Of a stretch of 48,755 nt of DNA, positions 7,528 through 15,041 are shown piece by piece; within the stretch, counting starts at the first letter, position 1; each line of letters opens with the position of its first letter. A program made the position numbers and the translations under genes. The notes below the pieces were generated by a model. The model saw only the letters and a list, made by a program, of their open reading frames with translations. It was not told the origin of the DNA and made no database searches. Source of the stretch: Acetatifactor sp. (GTDB lineage Bacteria > Bacillota > Clostridia > Lachnospirales > Lachnospiraceae); the NCBI GenBank assembly GCA_024403365.1, contig JAKSRX010000003.1:1-48755 (forward strand), read 5' to 3'.

Positions 7528-8448
7528 CTATTTTTTGTCATGTCGGTGGGTGCCCACATAATCCGGGATCCCCAGAAATGCTCCTGCCTTGGCAAAATAT
7601 TGCTCCTCGATGCGAGGCCAGATGGCAGGTTCTCCGGTGGCTTCCTCCTGAAACCGCTTTGCATGATTCACGATATCCGGAGTCAGGTCGATACCGGTAT
7701 ACAGAATGTGCAGGTTGTTGTTGATAAACCAGGGTGCACAGTCCGCCAGACCGCTTTCGAAGATCATCTCCACCACACCGTCCCTGTCATAAGGCAAGTT
7801 CAGAAGATTCGGGATCCACACTATTTTTCCGTCCCTCTCTGCACTCTCAAAGATGGCACACTGCGCCAGGCCCGGTGCTCCGATGGCAATACCAAGCGAC
7901 CCGGGGTTACAGTACACTTTTCCCTGATATTCCATGACTCCCTGGTTATGGGTATGGGCAGCGATGAGATAGTCGGTGGAAAGGTCATCCAGGATCTCTT
8001 TCGTATCCTCTGCCTCCAGCTGCAGCAGGTGTCTGGTGGTATCCGGTGCACCGTGACAGCAGGTGATGGAGGGATAGCCCTCCTTCTCATACACAAAGGA
8101 GATCGGCAGGCTCTCGAAGAAGTCGATATCTTCCTCCGTCAGATGCTCCAGATTATACAGAAGGTTTCCGCTGGCAGAGTTCCTGAGCCACACTTCCCCC
8201 TTCGCTTCTCCTCTGCGCACCAGGCGCTGCTCTATAAAATATTCTTCTCTGTTACCCCGCAAAATATGGCAGGGGAAACGCTTCATCAGATCATACAGGA
8301 TGTCCAGTGTCTCTCTGGTCTGGGAGGTATCTGACACAAAATCCCCCAACAGCAGGAACTCTTCGCACCCCTCTTTTAACATAGCGTCGATACACACCTG
8401 CAAAGCACAGGCATTGCTGTGTGAATCCGCCAGGATCCCTAGTTTCAT
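7528..8448 (-). CDS. Calcineurin-like metallophosphoesterase
   Basis: The 306-residue protein shows the metallophosphoesterase metal ligands in order: LADSHSN (D8, H10), LLGDF, LRGNREE (the GNHE motif with Arg for His), CCHGAPD and AAHTHNQG (the GHTH motif). These bind two metals and hydrolyse phosphomono- or diesters in the cytosol. The C-terminal third (about 215-306) is an extra domain rich in helix and aromatic residues with no motif I recognise. Substrate unknown. It is separated from the SseB-like gene upstream by a terminator. Confidence 0.85.
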   Translation of the reverse strand: MKLGILADSHSNACALQVCIDAMLKEGCEEFLLLGDFVSDTSQTRETLDILYDLMKRFPCHILRGNREEYFIEQRLVRRGEAKGEVWLRNSASGNLLYNLEHLTEEDIDFFESLPISFVYEKEGYPSITCCHGAPDTTRHLLQLEAEDTKEILDDLSTDYLIAAHTHNQGVMEYQGKVYCNPGSLGIAIGAPGLAQCAIFESAERDGKIVWIPNLLNLPYDRDGVVEMIFESGLADCAPWFINNNLHILYTGIDLTPDIVNHAKRFQEEATGEPAIWPRIEEQYFAKAGAFLGIPDYVGTHRHDKK

Positions 8449-8465
8449 CTATTTTCTTCCTCGCT

Positions 8466-8502
8466 AATAAAAAGGGCGATACTGTGCTATGTATCGCCCT
8501 TT
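8466..8502 (-). terminator. Terminator after the SseB-like gene
   Basis: Perfect 12-bp arms AAAGGGCGATAC (8471-8482) and GTATCGCCCTTT (8491-8502), 8-nt loop, followed on the minus strand by TTTTTATTA. Confidence 0.88.
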
Positions 8503-8512
8503 ATTTTAAAAC

Positions 8513-9034
8513 TTATTTAATATCGTCATTCATTCCGGTCGCATTGCGGATCTTCGCAATGTGAGCCTGAACCTCGGGAAGCTTGGTGATCAGAATGCCT
8601 GCCATCATAGCTCTGGGAATTACCACATTGGCTCCCATGGGATTGATCACAAGTCCTTCTGCCGTACAAGCCTTGCCGCTTCCGTCAGCCAAAAACATCA
8701 TATTGGCATAATCCTCAAAGCTCAAAGCAAAGTAAGGAGCGGGGCGATTCACTTCCACCCACTTATCAAACTCAGCCTGATCGGTGAAGCCCATGAAGAA
8801 CTCCTTACCGTCTGTGGTTTTCAGGAAGGGGAAATGGAACTGGGTATCGGGATCTACCACCCATCTTCCGTCAGGAGTCTGCACGGGAGCGGGAACCAGA
8901 TTTACAGGTGCCATGTAGGAACCCTTTACCAGTTCATTGACGAACATGCTGCGATGCTCTTCGGAAGGATCTTCCTTCAGAAGTTCGATAAAGCCCATCA
9001 TCATGGGATTGGATACAGGTTTGTTAAACTCCAT
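8513..9034 (-). CDS. SseB-domain protein
   Basis: A 173-residue soluble protein with the SseB N-terminal domain pattern: MAPVNLVPAPVQ, then FPFLKTTDGKEFFMGFTDQAEFDKW and GLVINPMGANVVIPRAMM. The molecular role of these proteins is not settled; the family name comes from serine sensitivity in E. coli. The start has GAGAGG 7 nt upstream and lies 13 nt after the aconitase-family gene, so the two share a transcript that ends at 8466-8502. Confidence 0.75.
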   Translation of the reverse strand: MEFNKPVSNPMMMGFIELLKEDPSEEHRSMFVNELVKGSYMAPVNLVPAPVQTPDGRWVVDPDTQFHFPFLKTTDGKEFFMGFTDQAEFDKWVEVNRPAPYFALSFEDYANMMFLADGSGKACTAEGLVINPMGANVVIPRAMMAGILITKLPEVQAHIAKIRNATGMNDDIK

Positions 9035-9047
9035 TTTGGTACCTCTC

Positions 9048-11336
9048 TTATACTCTGTTGTAGTTGATGAGACAACCCTTTAAGATGATCTGTCTCTCTT
9101 CGTCGGTGAGTTCGCCAAGTTTCAAGGTGAACTCCTTGAGGCTGTCACCCTTTACAGCGTATGCCTTGATGACCTCGGTCTTCTCCACAACAGCCTTCTT
9201 GATGTCGGGGATGAAGAGGTAATCCAGGTTCTTGAAAGGAAGCTCGCCCTCCTCGATCAGGAAAGGAAGCATACCCCAGTTGATCAGGTTGGAACGATAA
9301 CGCTTGGTAGCGTACTCATTTGCGATGTTAGCCCATCCGCCCAGTACCTTCTGGCAACTTGCTGCCTGCTCTCTTGCAGAACCGTCGCCGGGCTTTACTG
9401 CGAAGATGGTGGAACCGAAGCCGGTATTCTCATGGCTGACACCTGCAAACTGTGCCTTGATAGGTCCCATAACGTCCTTGATGGCGGGCATTACGTGGCA
9501 AGGGCACTCACCCTTCATACGAGCCTCTTCCAGAGCACGCATAGCCTTTGCACGGCCTACATACTCGGGATCCTTACGGCTTAAGGTAAACTCAGCCAGG
9601 CCCAGAGGGTTGGAACGATAAGAAGAAGTCTCACCGGAAGGGATCAGTTCGTCGGTAGTGGTTACGGGATCGTGGATCTCGCTGACTACCTGGAGCAGCA
9701 GGTTATCAGGCAGTGCGCCCATTGCAGGCCAGTCCTTGATGTTGGGACCGAACTGGATCTCGGTCTCGGGATCTGCAACACCGTGAGAATCGAATACGCG
9801 GTTTGCATAGATCTTGCTGTCGAAGTGATATTTATATTTTCCGATGGTACCGTCAAAGTCGGTAGCAGGGGTAAGTACACCCTTATTTGCTGCGGTTGCA
9901 GCGATGGAACGTGCGTCCATCAGAGCTACGGAAGAGATCTGGCCGTTCTGCAGCTTAGAACCTTCACGGTTAGGGAAGTTTCTGGTGGAGTGGCGGATAC
10001 TGAATGCATTATTTGCAGGAGTATCGCCGGCACCGAAGCAAGGTCCGCAGAAAGCGGTCTTCATAACAGCACCGGTCTCCAGGATGGTTGCTGCGCAGCC
10101 GTTCTTGATCAGTTCCATATATACAGGCATGGAAGCGGGATATACGCTCAAGGTAAATCCGTCGGAACCGATGTAGCTGCCCTTTAAGATGTCAGCTGCA
10201 GCACAGATATTCTCGAATCCACCGCCGGCACAACCTGCGATGATACCCTGATCTACCATGAACTTGCCGTTCTTTACCTTATCCTTCAGATGGAAGTCTA
10301 CTGCGCCGTCAAGGCTTACCAGTGCGCGCTTCTCGGTCTCGTCCAGGATATCCATGAGGTTTGCGTTCAGCTCCTCGATGGTGTAGGTGTTGCTGGGATG
10401 GAAAGGCATTGCGATCATGGGACGAATGGTGGAAAGGTCGATACAGATCATACCATCGTAGTATGCAACCTGTCCGGGATTCAGTTCCTTGTAAGCCTCT
10501 GCTCTGCCGTGAGTCTCATAGAAGTCCTTGACCTGATCGTCGGTCTTCCAGATGGAGGACAGACAGGTGGTCTCAGTGGTCATAACATCGATACCGATAC
10601 GGAAGTCAGCGGAAAGAGATGCCACGCCGGGACCAACGAACTCCATTACTTTATTCTTAACATAGCCGTTCTTGAATACAGCGCCGATGATAGCCAGTGC
10701 TACGTCCTGAGGTCCTACGCCCATGATGGGTGCGCCGGTAAGGTATACGCCGACTACGCCGGGCATGTTGATGTCATAGGTCTGATTCAGAAGCTGCTTA
10801 ACCAGCTCGGGACCGCCTTCACCCATTGCCATGGTACCGAGAGCACCGTAACGGGTATGGGAGTCGGAACCAAGGATCATCTTGCCGCCTTCAGCGAGCA
10901 TTTCTCTTGCGAACTGATGGATAACTGCCTGGTGAGGGGGTACATAGACACCGCCGTACTTCTTCGCACAGGTAAGACCAAACATGTGGTCATCCTCGTT
11001 GATGGTACCGCCTACCGCACACAGAGAGTTGTGGCAGTTGGTGAGAACGTAAGGCATGGGGAACTTCTGCAGTCCTGATGCTCTTGCGGTCTGGATGATA
11101 CCAACGAAGGTAATATCATGAGAAGTCAGCTTGTCGAAGCGAACCTTCAGCTTGTCCATGTTGCCGGAAGTGTTGTGAGAAGCCAGGATACCATAAGCAA
11201 TGGTCTCCTTTGCAGCCTCAGCCTTGGTAACGGTCTTACCGGTCTTGGCAGTGATGGCAGCTGCTGCTTCTGCGTTATCGGGAATGATCTCGGTGCCATT
11301 TACAAGATAAGCACCGCCTTGTAATAACTCTATCAT
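9048..11336 (-). CDS. Aconitase-superfamily hydratase (YbhJ-like)
   Basis: The 762-residue protein has the aconitase fold motifs. The three cysteines that would hold a [4Fe-4S] cluster are C369 ([10 protein letters not shown]), C430 and C433 (CGPCFG), with the usual spacing. The swivel-domain residues appear as [13 protein letters not shown] and the substrate region as [11 protein letters not shown]. It differs from citrate-cycle aconitase in its N-terminus and resembles the hydratase subgroup that includes E. coli YbhJ, whose substrate is not established. The start follows AGGAGG directly after a strong promoter. It pairs with an SseB-like gene downstream. It may supply aconitase activity or act on another hydroxy-acid. 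Confidence 0.85.
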   Translation of the reverse strand: MIELLQGGAYLVNGTEIIPDNAEAAAAITAKTGKTVTKAEAAKETIAYGILASHNTSGNMDKLKVRFDKLTSHDITFVGIIQTARASGLQKFPMPYVLTNCHNSLCAVGGTINEDDHMFGLTCAKKYGGVYVPPHQAVIHQFAREMLAEGGKMILGSDSHTRYGALGTMAMGEGGPELVKQLLNQTYDINMPGVVGVYLTGAPIMGVGPQDVALAIIGAVFKNGYVKNKVMEFVGPGVASLSADFRIGIDVMTTETTCLSSIWKTDDQVKDFYETHGRAEAYKELNPGQVAYYDGMICIDLSTIRPMIAMPFHPSNTYTIEELNANLMDILDETEKRALVSLDGAVDFHLKDKVKNGKFMVDQGIIAGCAGGGFENICAAADILKGSYIGSDGFTLSVYPASMPVYMELIKNGCAATILETGAVMKTAFCGPCFGAGDTPANNAFSIRHSTRNFPNREGSKLQNGQISSVALMDARSIAATAANKGVLTPATDFDGTIGKYKYHFDSKIYANRVFDSHGVADPETEIQFGPNIKDWPAMGALPDNLLLQVVSEIHDPVTTTDELIPSGETSSYRSNPLGLAEFTLSRKDPEYVGRAKAMRALEEARMKGECPCHVMPAIKDVMGPIKAQFAGVSHENTGFGSTIFAVKPGDGSAREQAASCQKVLGGWANIANEYATKRYRSNLINWGMLPFLIEEGELPFKNLDYLFIPDIKKAVVEKTEVIKAYAVKGDSLKEFTLKLGELTDEERQIILKGCLINYNRV

Positions 11337-11380
11337 AGGGACCTCCTTAGTAAGGGTAGATTGTCAATATTAACTACAAT

Positions 11381-11409
11381 ATTATATAAGAAACCGCCCC
11401 ATTATGCAA
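11381..11409 (-). promoter_or_regulatory. Promoter of the hydratase operon, overlapping a terminator
   Basis: On the minus strand TTGCAT (11404-11409), 17-nt spacer, TATAAT (11381-11386). The -35 lies in the loop of the upstream gene's terminator hairpin and the spacer in its descending arm. Confidence 0.8.
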
Positions 11410-11419
11410 GGGGCGGTTT
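11385..11419 (-). terminator. Terminator of the DUF3048 gene
   Basis: Perfect 10-bp arms AAACCGCCCC (11391-11400) and GGGGCGGTTT (11410-11419) with a 9-nt loop, followed on the minus strand by CTTATAT. Confidence 0.82.
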
Positions 11420-11429
11420 GAAAGTCACA

Positions 11430-12617
11430 TTATTCGATCACCAGCTCGCTCCACTTGTCGGAGGGTACCATGGTGATATAGGTGGTTCCGGGATTCAGCA
11501 CGATAGCCTCGCCGCTGTCTGCGTATGTGAAGGAAGTGATGCCGCTCTCTTCCTTCTTGGACCACTTGATAGGCACTGCGGTACCGTTGGTGATAAAGTA
11601 TCCGTTACCGCTGCCGATACAGTTGTAGATCATGTAGCCGTGCTCATCATACACTTCATAAGAACAGCTCTGCAGGATCAGATTCTTGAACATGGTCACA
11701 TTGTTGTCATCCATGGGATCAACGTGTGCCTTGTTGTACACATAATACTCATACTTCTGTGCGTCCTCGTTATAGTAGAGCGCAGACTTGTTATGAGGGA
11801 AAGGCAGGGAAACGGTAGTGGCGGACAGGTTGCCGCTTGCCGCGGTCAAATCGGTTCCGTCCTCCTCTTCCGCAAACACAAAGTGCTCGCCGGGATAATA
11901 CTTGTTGTACTCCTCGCTATACTTTGCAGCCTTGATTCTATCTCCCAGACCCTGATAGGACTTGCCGGTGTTGGGGTTGGTATATCCTTCATAAGTAACA
12001 TACTCGGTAAACTCGGAAGCCTTGCCGTTGGTAAAGCGGGCAAAACCGCCGCTTAAATGTGCACAGTATGCTCTTGCAACATAATCATTGATGTAGAAAG
12101 GACCGCCGTCGTGGATCAATATTGCATTGTACTCAGCTGCCAGCATGATGTTGGTAGGACGGGTACTACGGACACTGCCGAACTGCTCGATATTCTTCCA
12201 ATCCTTGACCACGCACATAAGACGGGTGATACGACCGTTTGCCTTACTGTTCATGATCTCATAGACTACATCTGCGCTGTTGACACCGTAATGGTCCAGA
12301 GCTGTGATCTCGTTGTCTACCATGATTGCCACGGGACGCTGATCCTTCAGCTCCTCATCGATCCAAAGGCCTGTCAGTTCGCTGCGATACATTCCCTCAT
12401 GAGAGATCTCGGGCTCTGCTTCAGAGCTTTCCTCGCTCTCTGCCTCACTCTCGGAAGTTTCTGTAACCTCCGCATTTTCACTGCTCTGTGCCTCGCTGCT
12501 TGTCACTACCTGTATCGGTTCCAAGCTAAGTGCGGGCACTTCTTCCTCGCTGCCGCAGCCTGCAAGACAGGTGACTGTCAACAAGATGCTGAGGCAAAGA
12601 TATATTTTTCTTTTCAT
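11430..12617 (-). CDS. DUF3048 (YerB-type) lipoprotein
   Basis: A 395-residue exported lipoprotein: basic start, hydrophobic stretch, lipobox LAGC with Cys at about 21, then a long Ser/Glu-rich linker (about 23-75). The YerB/DUF3048 domains follow, recognisable by RPVAIMVDNE, YEIMNSKANGRITRLMCV, FGSVRSTRPTNIMLA and the C-terminal VPIKWSK and NPGTTYITMVPSD. It would be attached to the outer face of the membrane. Function is unknown. It has its own promoter (12704-12732) with a hairpin in the leader, and its own terminator. Confidence 0.88.
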   Translation of the reverse strand: MKRKIYLCLSILLTVTCLAGCGSEEEVPALSLEPIQVVTSSEAQSSENAEVTETSESEAESEESSEAEPEISHEGMYRSELTGLWIDEELKDQRPVAIMVDNEITALDHYGVNSADVVYEIMNSKANGRITRLMCVVKDWKNIEQFGSVRSTRPTNIMLAAEYNAILIHDGGPFYINDYVARAYCAHLSGGFARFTNGKASEFTEYVTYEGYTNPNTGKSYQGLGDRIKAAKYSEEYNKYYPGEHFVFAEEEDGTDLTAASGNLSATTVSLPFPHNKSALYYNEDAQKYEYYVYNKAHVDPMDDNNVTMFKNLILQSCSYEVYDEHGYMIYNCIGSGNGYFITNGTAVPIKWSKKEESGITSFTYADSGEAIVLNPGTTYITMVPSDKWSELVIE

Positions 12618-12672
12618 CCTTTTTCTCCTTTACTCCTACAGTTCCACCGGAAACGTCCGGCTGACCGTAAAG

Positions 12673-12696
12673 AAGGGAAACTGTAACGTTTCCCTT
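12673..12696 (-). other. Leader hairpin of the DUF3048 transcript
   Basis: Perfect 9-bp arms AAGGGAAAC (12673-12681) and GTTTCCCTT (12688-12696) with a 6-nt loop, starting a few nt after the predicted transcription start. It could stabilise the mRNA 5' end or act as an operator. Confidence 0.6.
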
Positions 12697-12703
12697 TAGT
12701 CGC

Positions 12704-12732
12704 ATTATAGCATAAAACTTCTTCTTTCACAA
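12704..12732 (-). promoter_or_regulatory. Promoter of the DUF3048 gene
   Basis: On the minus strand TTGTGA (12727-12732), 17-nt spacer, TATAAT (12704-12709). Confidence 0.72.
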
Positions 12733-12797
12733 GACTATACCAAATCCCCCAAATATGGTACACTGGAAAAACAATTATCACAGCAGGGGGATAGTAC

Positions 12798-14969
12798 GTG
12801 GATCAGAAAGAATTAGCCACAACCGAAGAGCTGAAACATCTGGAAGTCACCCAGTCTCTGGCAAAAAAAGAGCTGGACGAAACTCTGGGCCTCATCCTCT
12901 CTCTGGAAGAGGAGATGGAGACCAACAAGGAAGATGCCAAGGACAATGTCACCTTCGGCATCGCCGATGCCAACGATCCGGATGACTTCGAAGCCTTTAT
13001 CGAATTGAGCCAGTCCATGACACACGTCGATAAGCTTTCGGAGGATTACGAGACTTATCAGGCCAGAGCCAAAATGCTCCGGGCTCTGTTAAAGACACCC
13101 TATTTTGCCCGCATCGACTTTCAGTTTGATGAATTCGACACGGAAAAGGTATACATCGGCCGCCGCGCTCTCACCGACAAGAGGACCCGGGATGTCATCG
13201 TCTACGACTGGCGTGCGCCTATTGCCAGTGTCTTCTATCGTTTCATGTCCGGCCCTGCCTCCTATGACGCTCCCTGCGGCCGGATCGACGGTGAACTGAC
13301 CCTGAAGCGACAGTTTGAGATCAAGGAAGGTAACCTGGAATTCTTCTTTGACTCCGACCGCAATATCAACGACAAGATCCTGCGTCAGATCCTTTCCAAG
13401 AACACTTCTCCCCAGATGAAAGCCATCGTGGAGACCATTCAAAGCGACCAGGATACCATCATCCGTGACATGGAGAACGATCTTTTGATGGTACAGGGTG
13501 TAGCCGGCAGCGGCAAGACCTCCATCGCTCTCCACAGAGCCGCCTACCTGATGTATCAGGGCGCCCAGTCCAGACTCACCGCAGACAGTATTCTGGTACT
13601 GTCACCCAACTCCACCTTCGAGGAGTATATCTCCGGTGTGCTGCCGGAGTTAGGCGAGGAGAATGTGACCTCCGCCGTCTTTCGCGATCTATTGAAAGAC
13701 GTGATCAAAGAATATTACGTGGAACCCCACTATGAATACCTGGAACACTGCCTGGCCGGTCACAAGAACAGTGACCTTATGAAGCAAAGCATGGCTTTAA
13801 AGACCTCCGAGCATTTCCTGGAACTGTTGAATTTCTTCCTGGAGGACCTGCCGGAGCGTCTGCTTCCCTATCAGGATATCTTCCACAAGGGAAAATGCGT
13901 CATGACTGCTTCTGCCATGAAAGACTGGCTCAGCCGCCGCCCTCAGGTGCCTCTGGGCGTCAAGCTGCGTCAGCTGCGGGAAGTGATCATGGAGCGGGCT
14001 TACGGCACCGCCATTCCACCCGCTCTGCGTGGGGAGGCTGCGGAGTTTTCCCTGCAGCTGCAGGAACTTTTGCAGTTAAATGTGGTGGATCTTTACCGTG
14101 AGTTCCTGACCTCCGAGTTCTACTCTCTGGAACTGATCGCGGATGTGGAGGATGAAGATACCTATGATGCCATCCTGAACCGTTCCTTCCGCTCCATGGA
14201 GAACGGCAAGATCTATTTCGACGATGCCTGCGCTATCACCTATCTGTATCTGCGTCTGTACGACAAATGCCGCAAGCGTCAGATCAAGCAGGTGGTCATC
14301 GATGAGGCCCAGGACTACTACCCCATCCAGTTCGAGATCATCAGTCTGCTCTACCCCAACGCAAAGTTTACCGTATTGGGAGACATCAACCAGACATTAC
14401 TAAAACAGGAAAACAACAGTTTCTACAAAAAGGTGAAGGAGCACCTCCACAAGGAGAACTCCTCCCTCTACACCTTGAATAAATCTTTCCGCTGTACCGG
14501 CGAGATCCTGCAATACGCACTGCGTTTCCTACCCGATCTCCCCGCCATTGAAAGTTTCAACCGCGCAGGCGCGGATCCCGTTCTGCATGCAAGCGCATCC
14601 ACCGAGAATTACCTCAAAGACCTGCAGGAAGAAATACAGCACTGTGTGGACAAGGGCTACAACTCCATCTGCCTGATCACCAAGTCCGCAGGCAATGCCT
14701 CCGCTCTGAAAGACCTTCTTTCGGATATGGAGCTTCCTATAAAGCCGAAGCTCATCTTAAGCCACACCGAAGAAGATCTCACCGGACTCTTCCTGATGCC
14801 GGTATATCTCTCCAAGGGACTGGAATTCGATGCGGTGCTGGTATGTGATGCAGATGCAGGAACTTACTCCACCGAGGAGGATCGCAACCTTCTCTATGTC
14901 AGCTGCACCCGTGCGCTCCACAGACTTTCCCTGTTCTCAAAGGGCACACCCAGTCCGCTGCTGCCTTAA
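12798..14969 (+). CDS. helD: HelD-family superfamily-1 helicase (RNA polymerase recycling factor type)
   Basis: The 723-residue protein begins with a long charged coiled-coil (about 1-100), then a UvrD-like ATPase. Walker A is GVAGSGKT (234-241), Walker B DEAQD (502-506), a motif III-like LGDINQTL follows, and the C-terminal helicase motifs include YLSKGLEFDAVLV and NLLYVSCTRA. The N-terminal coiled-coil before the P-loop and the interrupted 1A domain are typical of HelD, which dislodges stalled RNA polymerase using ATP. The start is GTG at 12798, with AGGGGG 7 nt upstream. It is transcribed alone, divergent from the DUF3048 gene; I could not find a convincing promoter in the 80 nt before it. 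Confidence 0.88.
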   Translation: MDQKELATTEELKHLEVTQSLAKKELDETLGLILSLEEEMETNKEDAKDNVTFGIADANDPDDFEAFIELSQSMTHVDKLSEDYETYQARAKMLRALLKTPYFARIDFQFDEFDTEKVYIGRRALTDKRTRDVIVYDWRAPIASVFYRFMSGPASYDAPCGRIDGELTLKRQFEIKEGNLEFFFDSDRNINDKILRQILSKNTSPQMKAIVETIQSDQDTIIRDMENDLLMVQGVAGSGKTSIALHRAAYLMYQGAQSRLTADSILVLSPNSTFEEYISGVLPELGEENVTSAVFRDLLKDVIKEYYVEPHYEYLEHCLAGHKNSDLMKQSMALKTSEHFLELLNFFLEDLPERLLPYQDIFHKGKCVMTASAMKDWLSRRPQVPLGVKLRQLREVIMERAYGTAIPPALRGEAAEFSLQLQELLQLNVVDLYREFLTSEFYSLELIADVEDEDTYDAILNRSFRSMENGKIYFDDACAITYLYLRLYDKCRKRQIKQVVIDEAQDYYPIQFEIISLLYPNAKFTVLGDINQTLLKQENNSFYKKVKEHLHKENSSLYTLNKSFRCTGEILQYALRFLPDLPAIESFNRAGADPVLHASASTENYLKDLQEEIQHCVDKGYNSICLITKSAGNASALKDLLSDMELPIKPKLILSHTEEDLTGLFLMPVYLSKGLEFDAVLVCDADAGTYSTEEDRNLLYVSCTRALHRLSLFSKGTPSPLLP

Positions 14970-14985
14970 TATTTCACGCAAAAAG

Positions 14986-15028
14986 AGCCCTGCCTCCGTA
15001 CTCAAACGAGTGCGGAAGCAGGGCTTTT
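14986..15028. terminator. Bidirectional terminator between helD and the phosphorylase gene
   Basis: Long stem with outer arms AGCCCTGC and GCAGGGCT and inner pairs CTCCG/CGGA and ACTC/GAGT around AAAC. T-runs follow on both strands (TTTT after 15024; TTTTT on the minus strand). Confidence 0.88.
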
Positions 15029-15041
15029 CATTTGTGTTATA

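Noticed and set aside
12733-12797. A sigma-A promoter for helD at the TATGGTACACT stretch
   Set aside because: No acceptable -35 element at 16-18 nt could be found, so it was not annotated.
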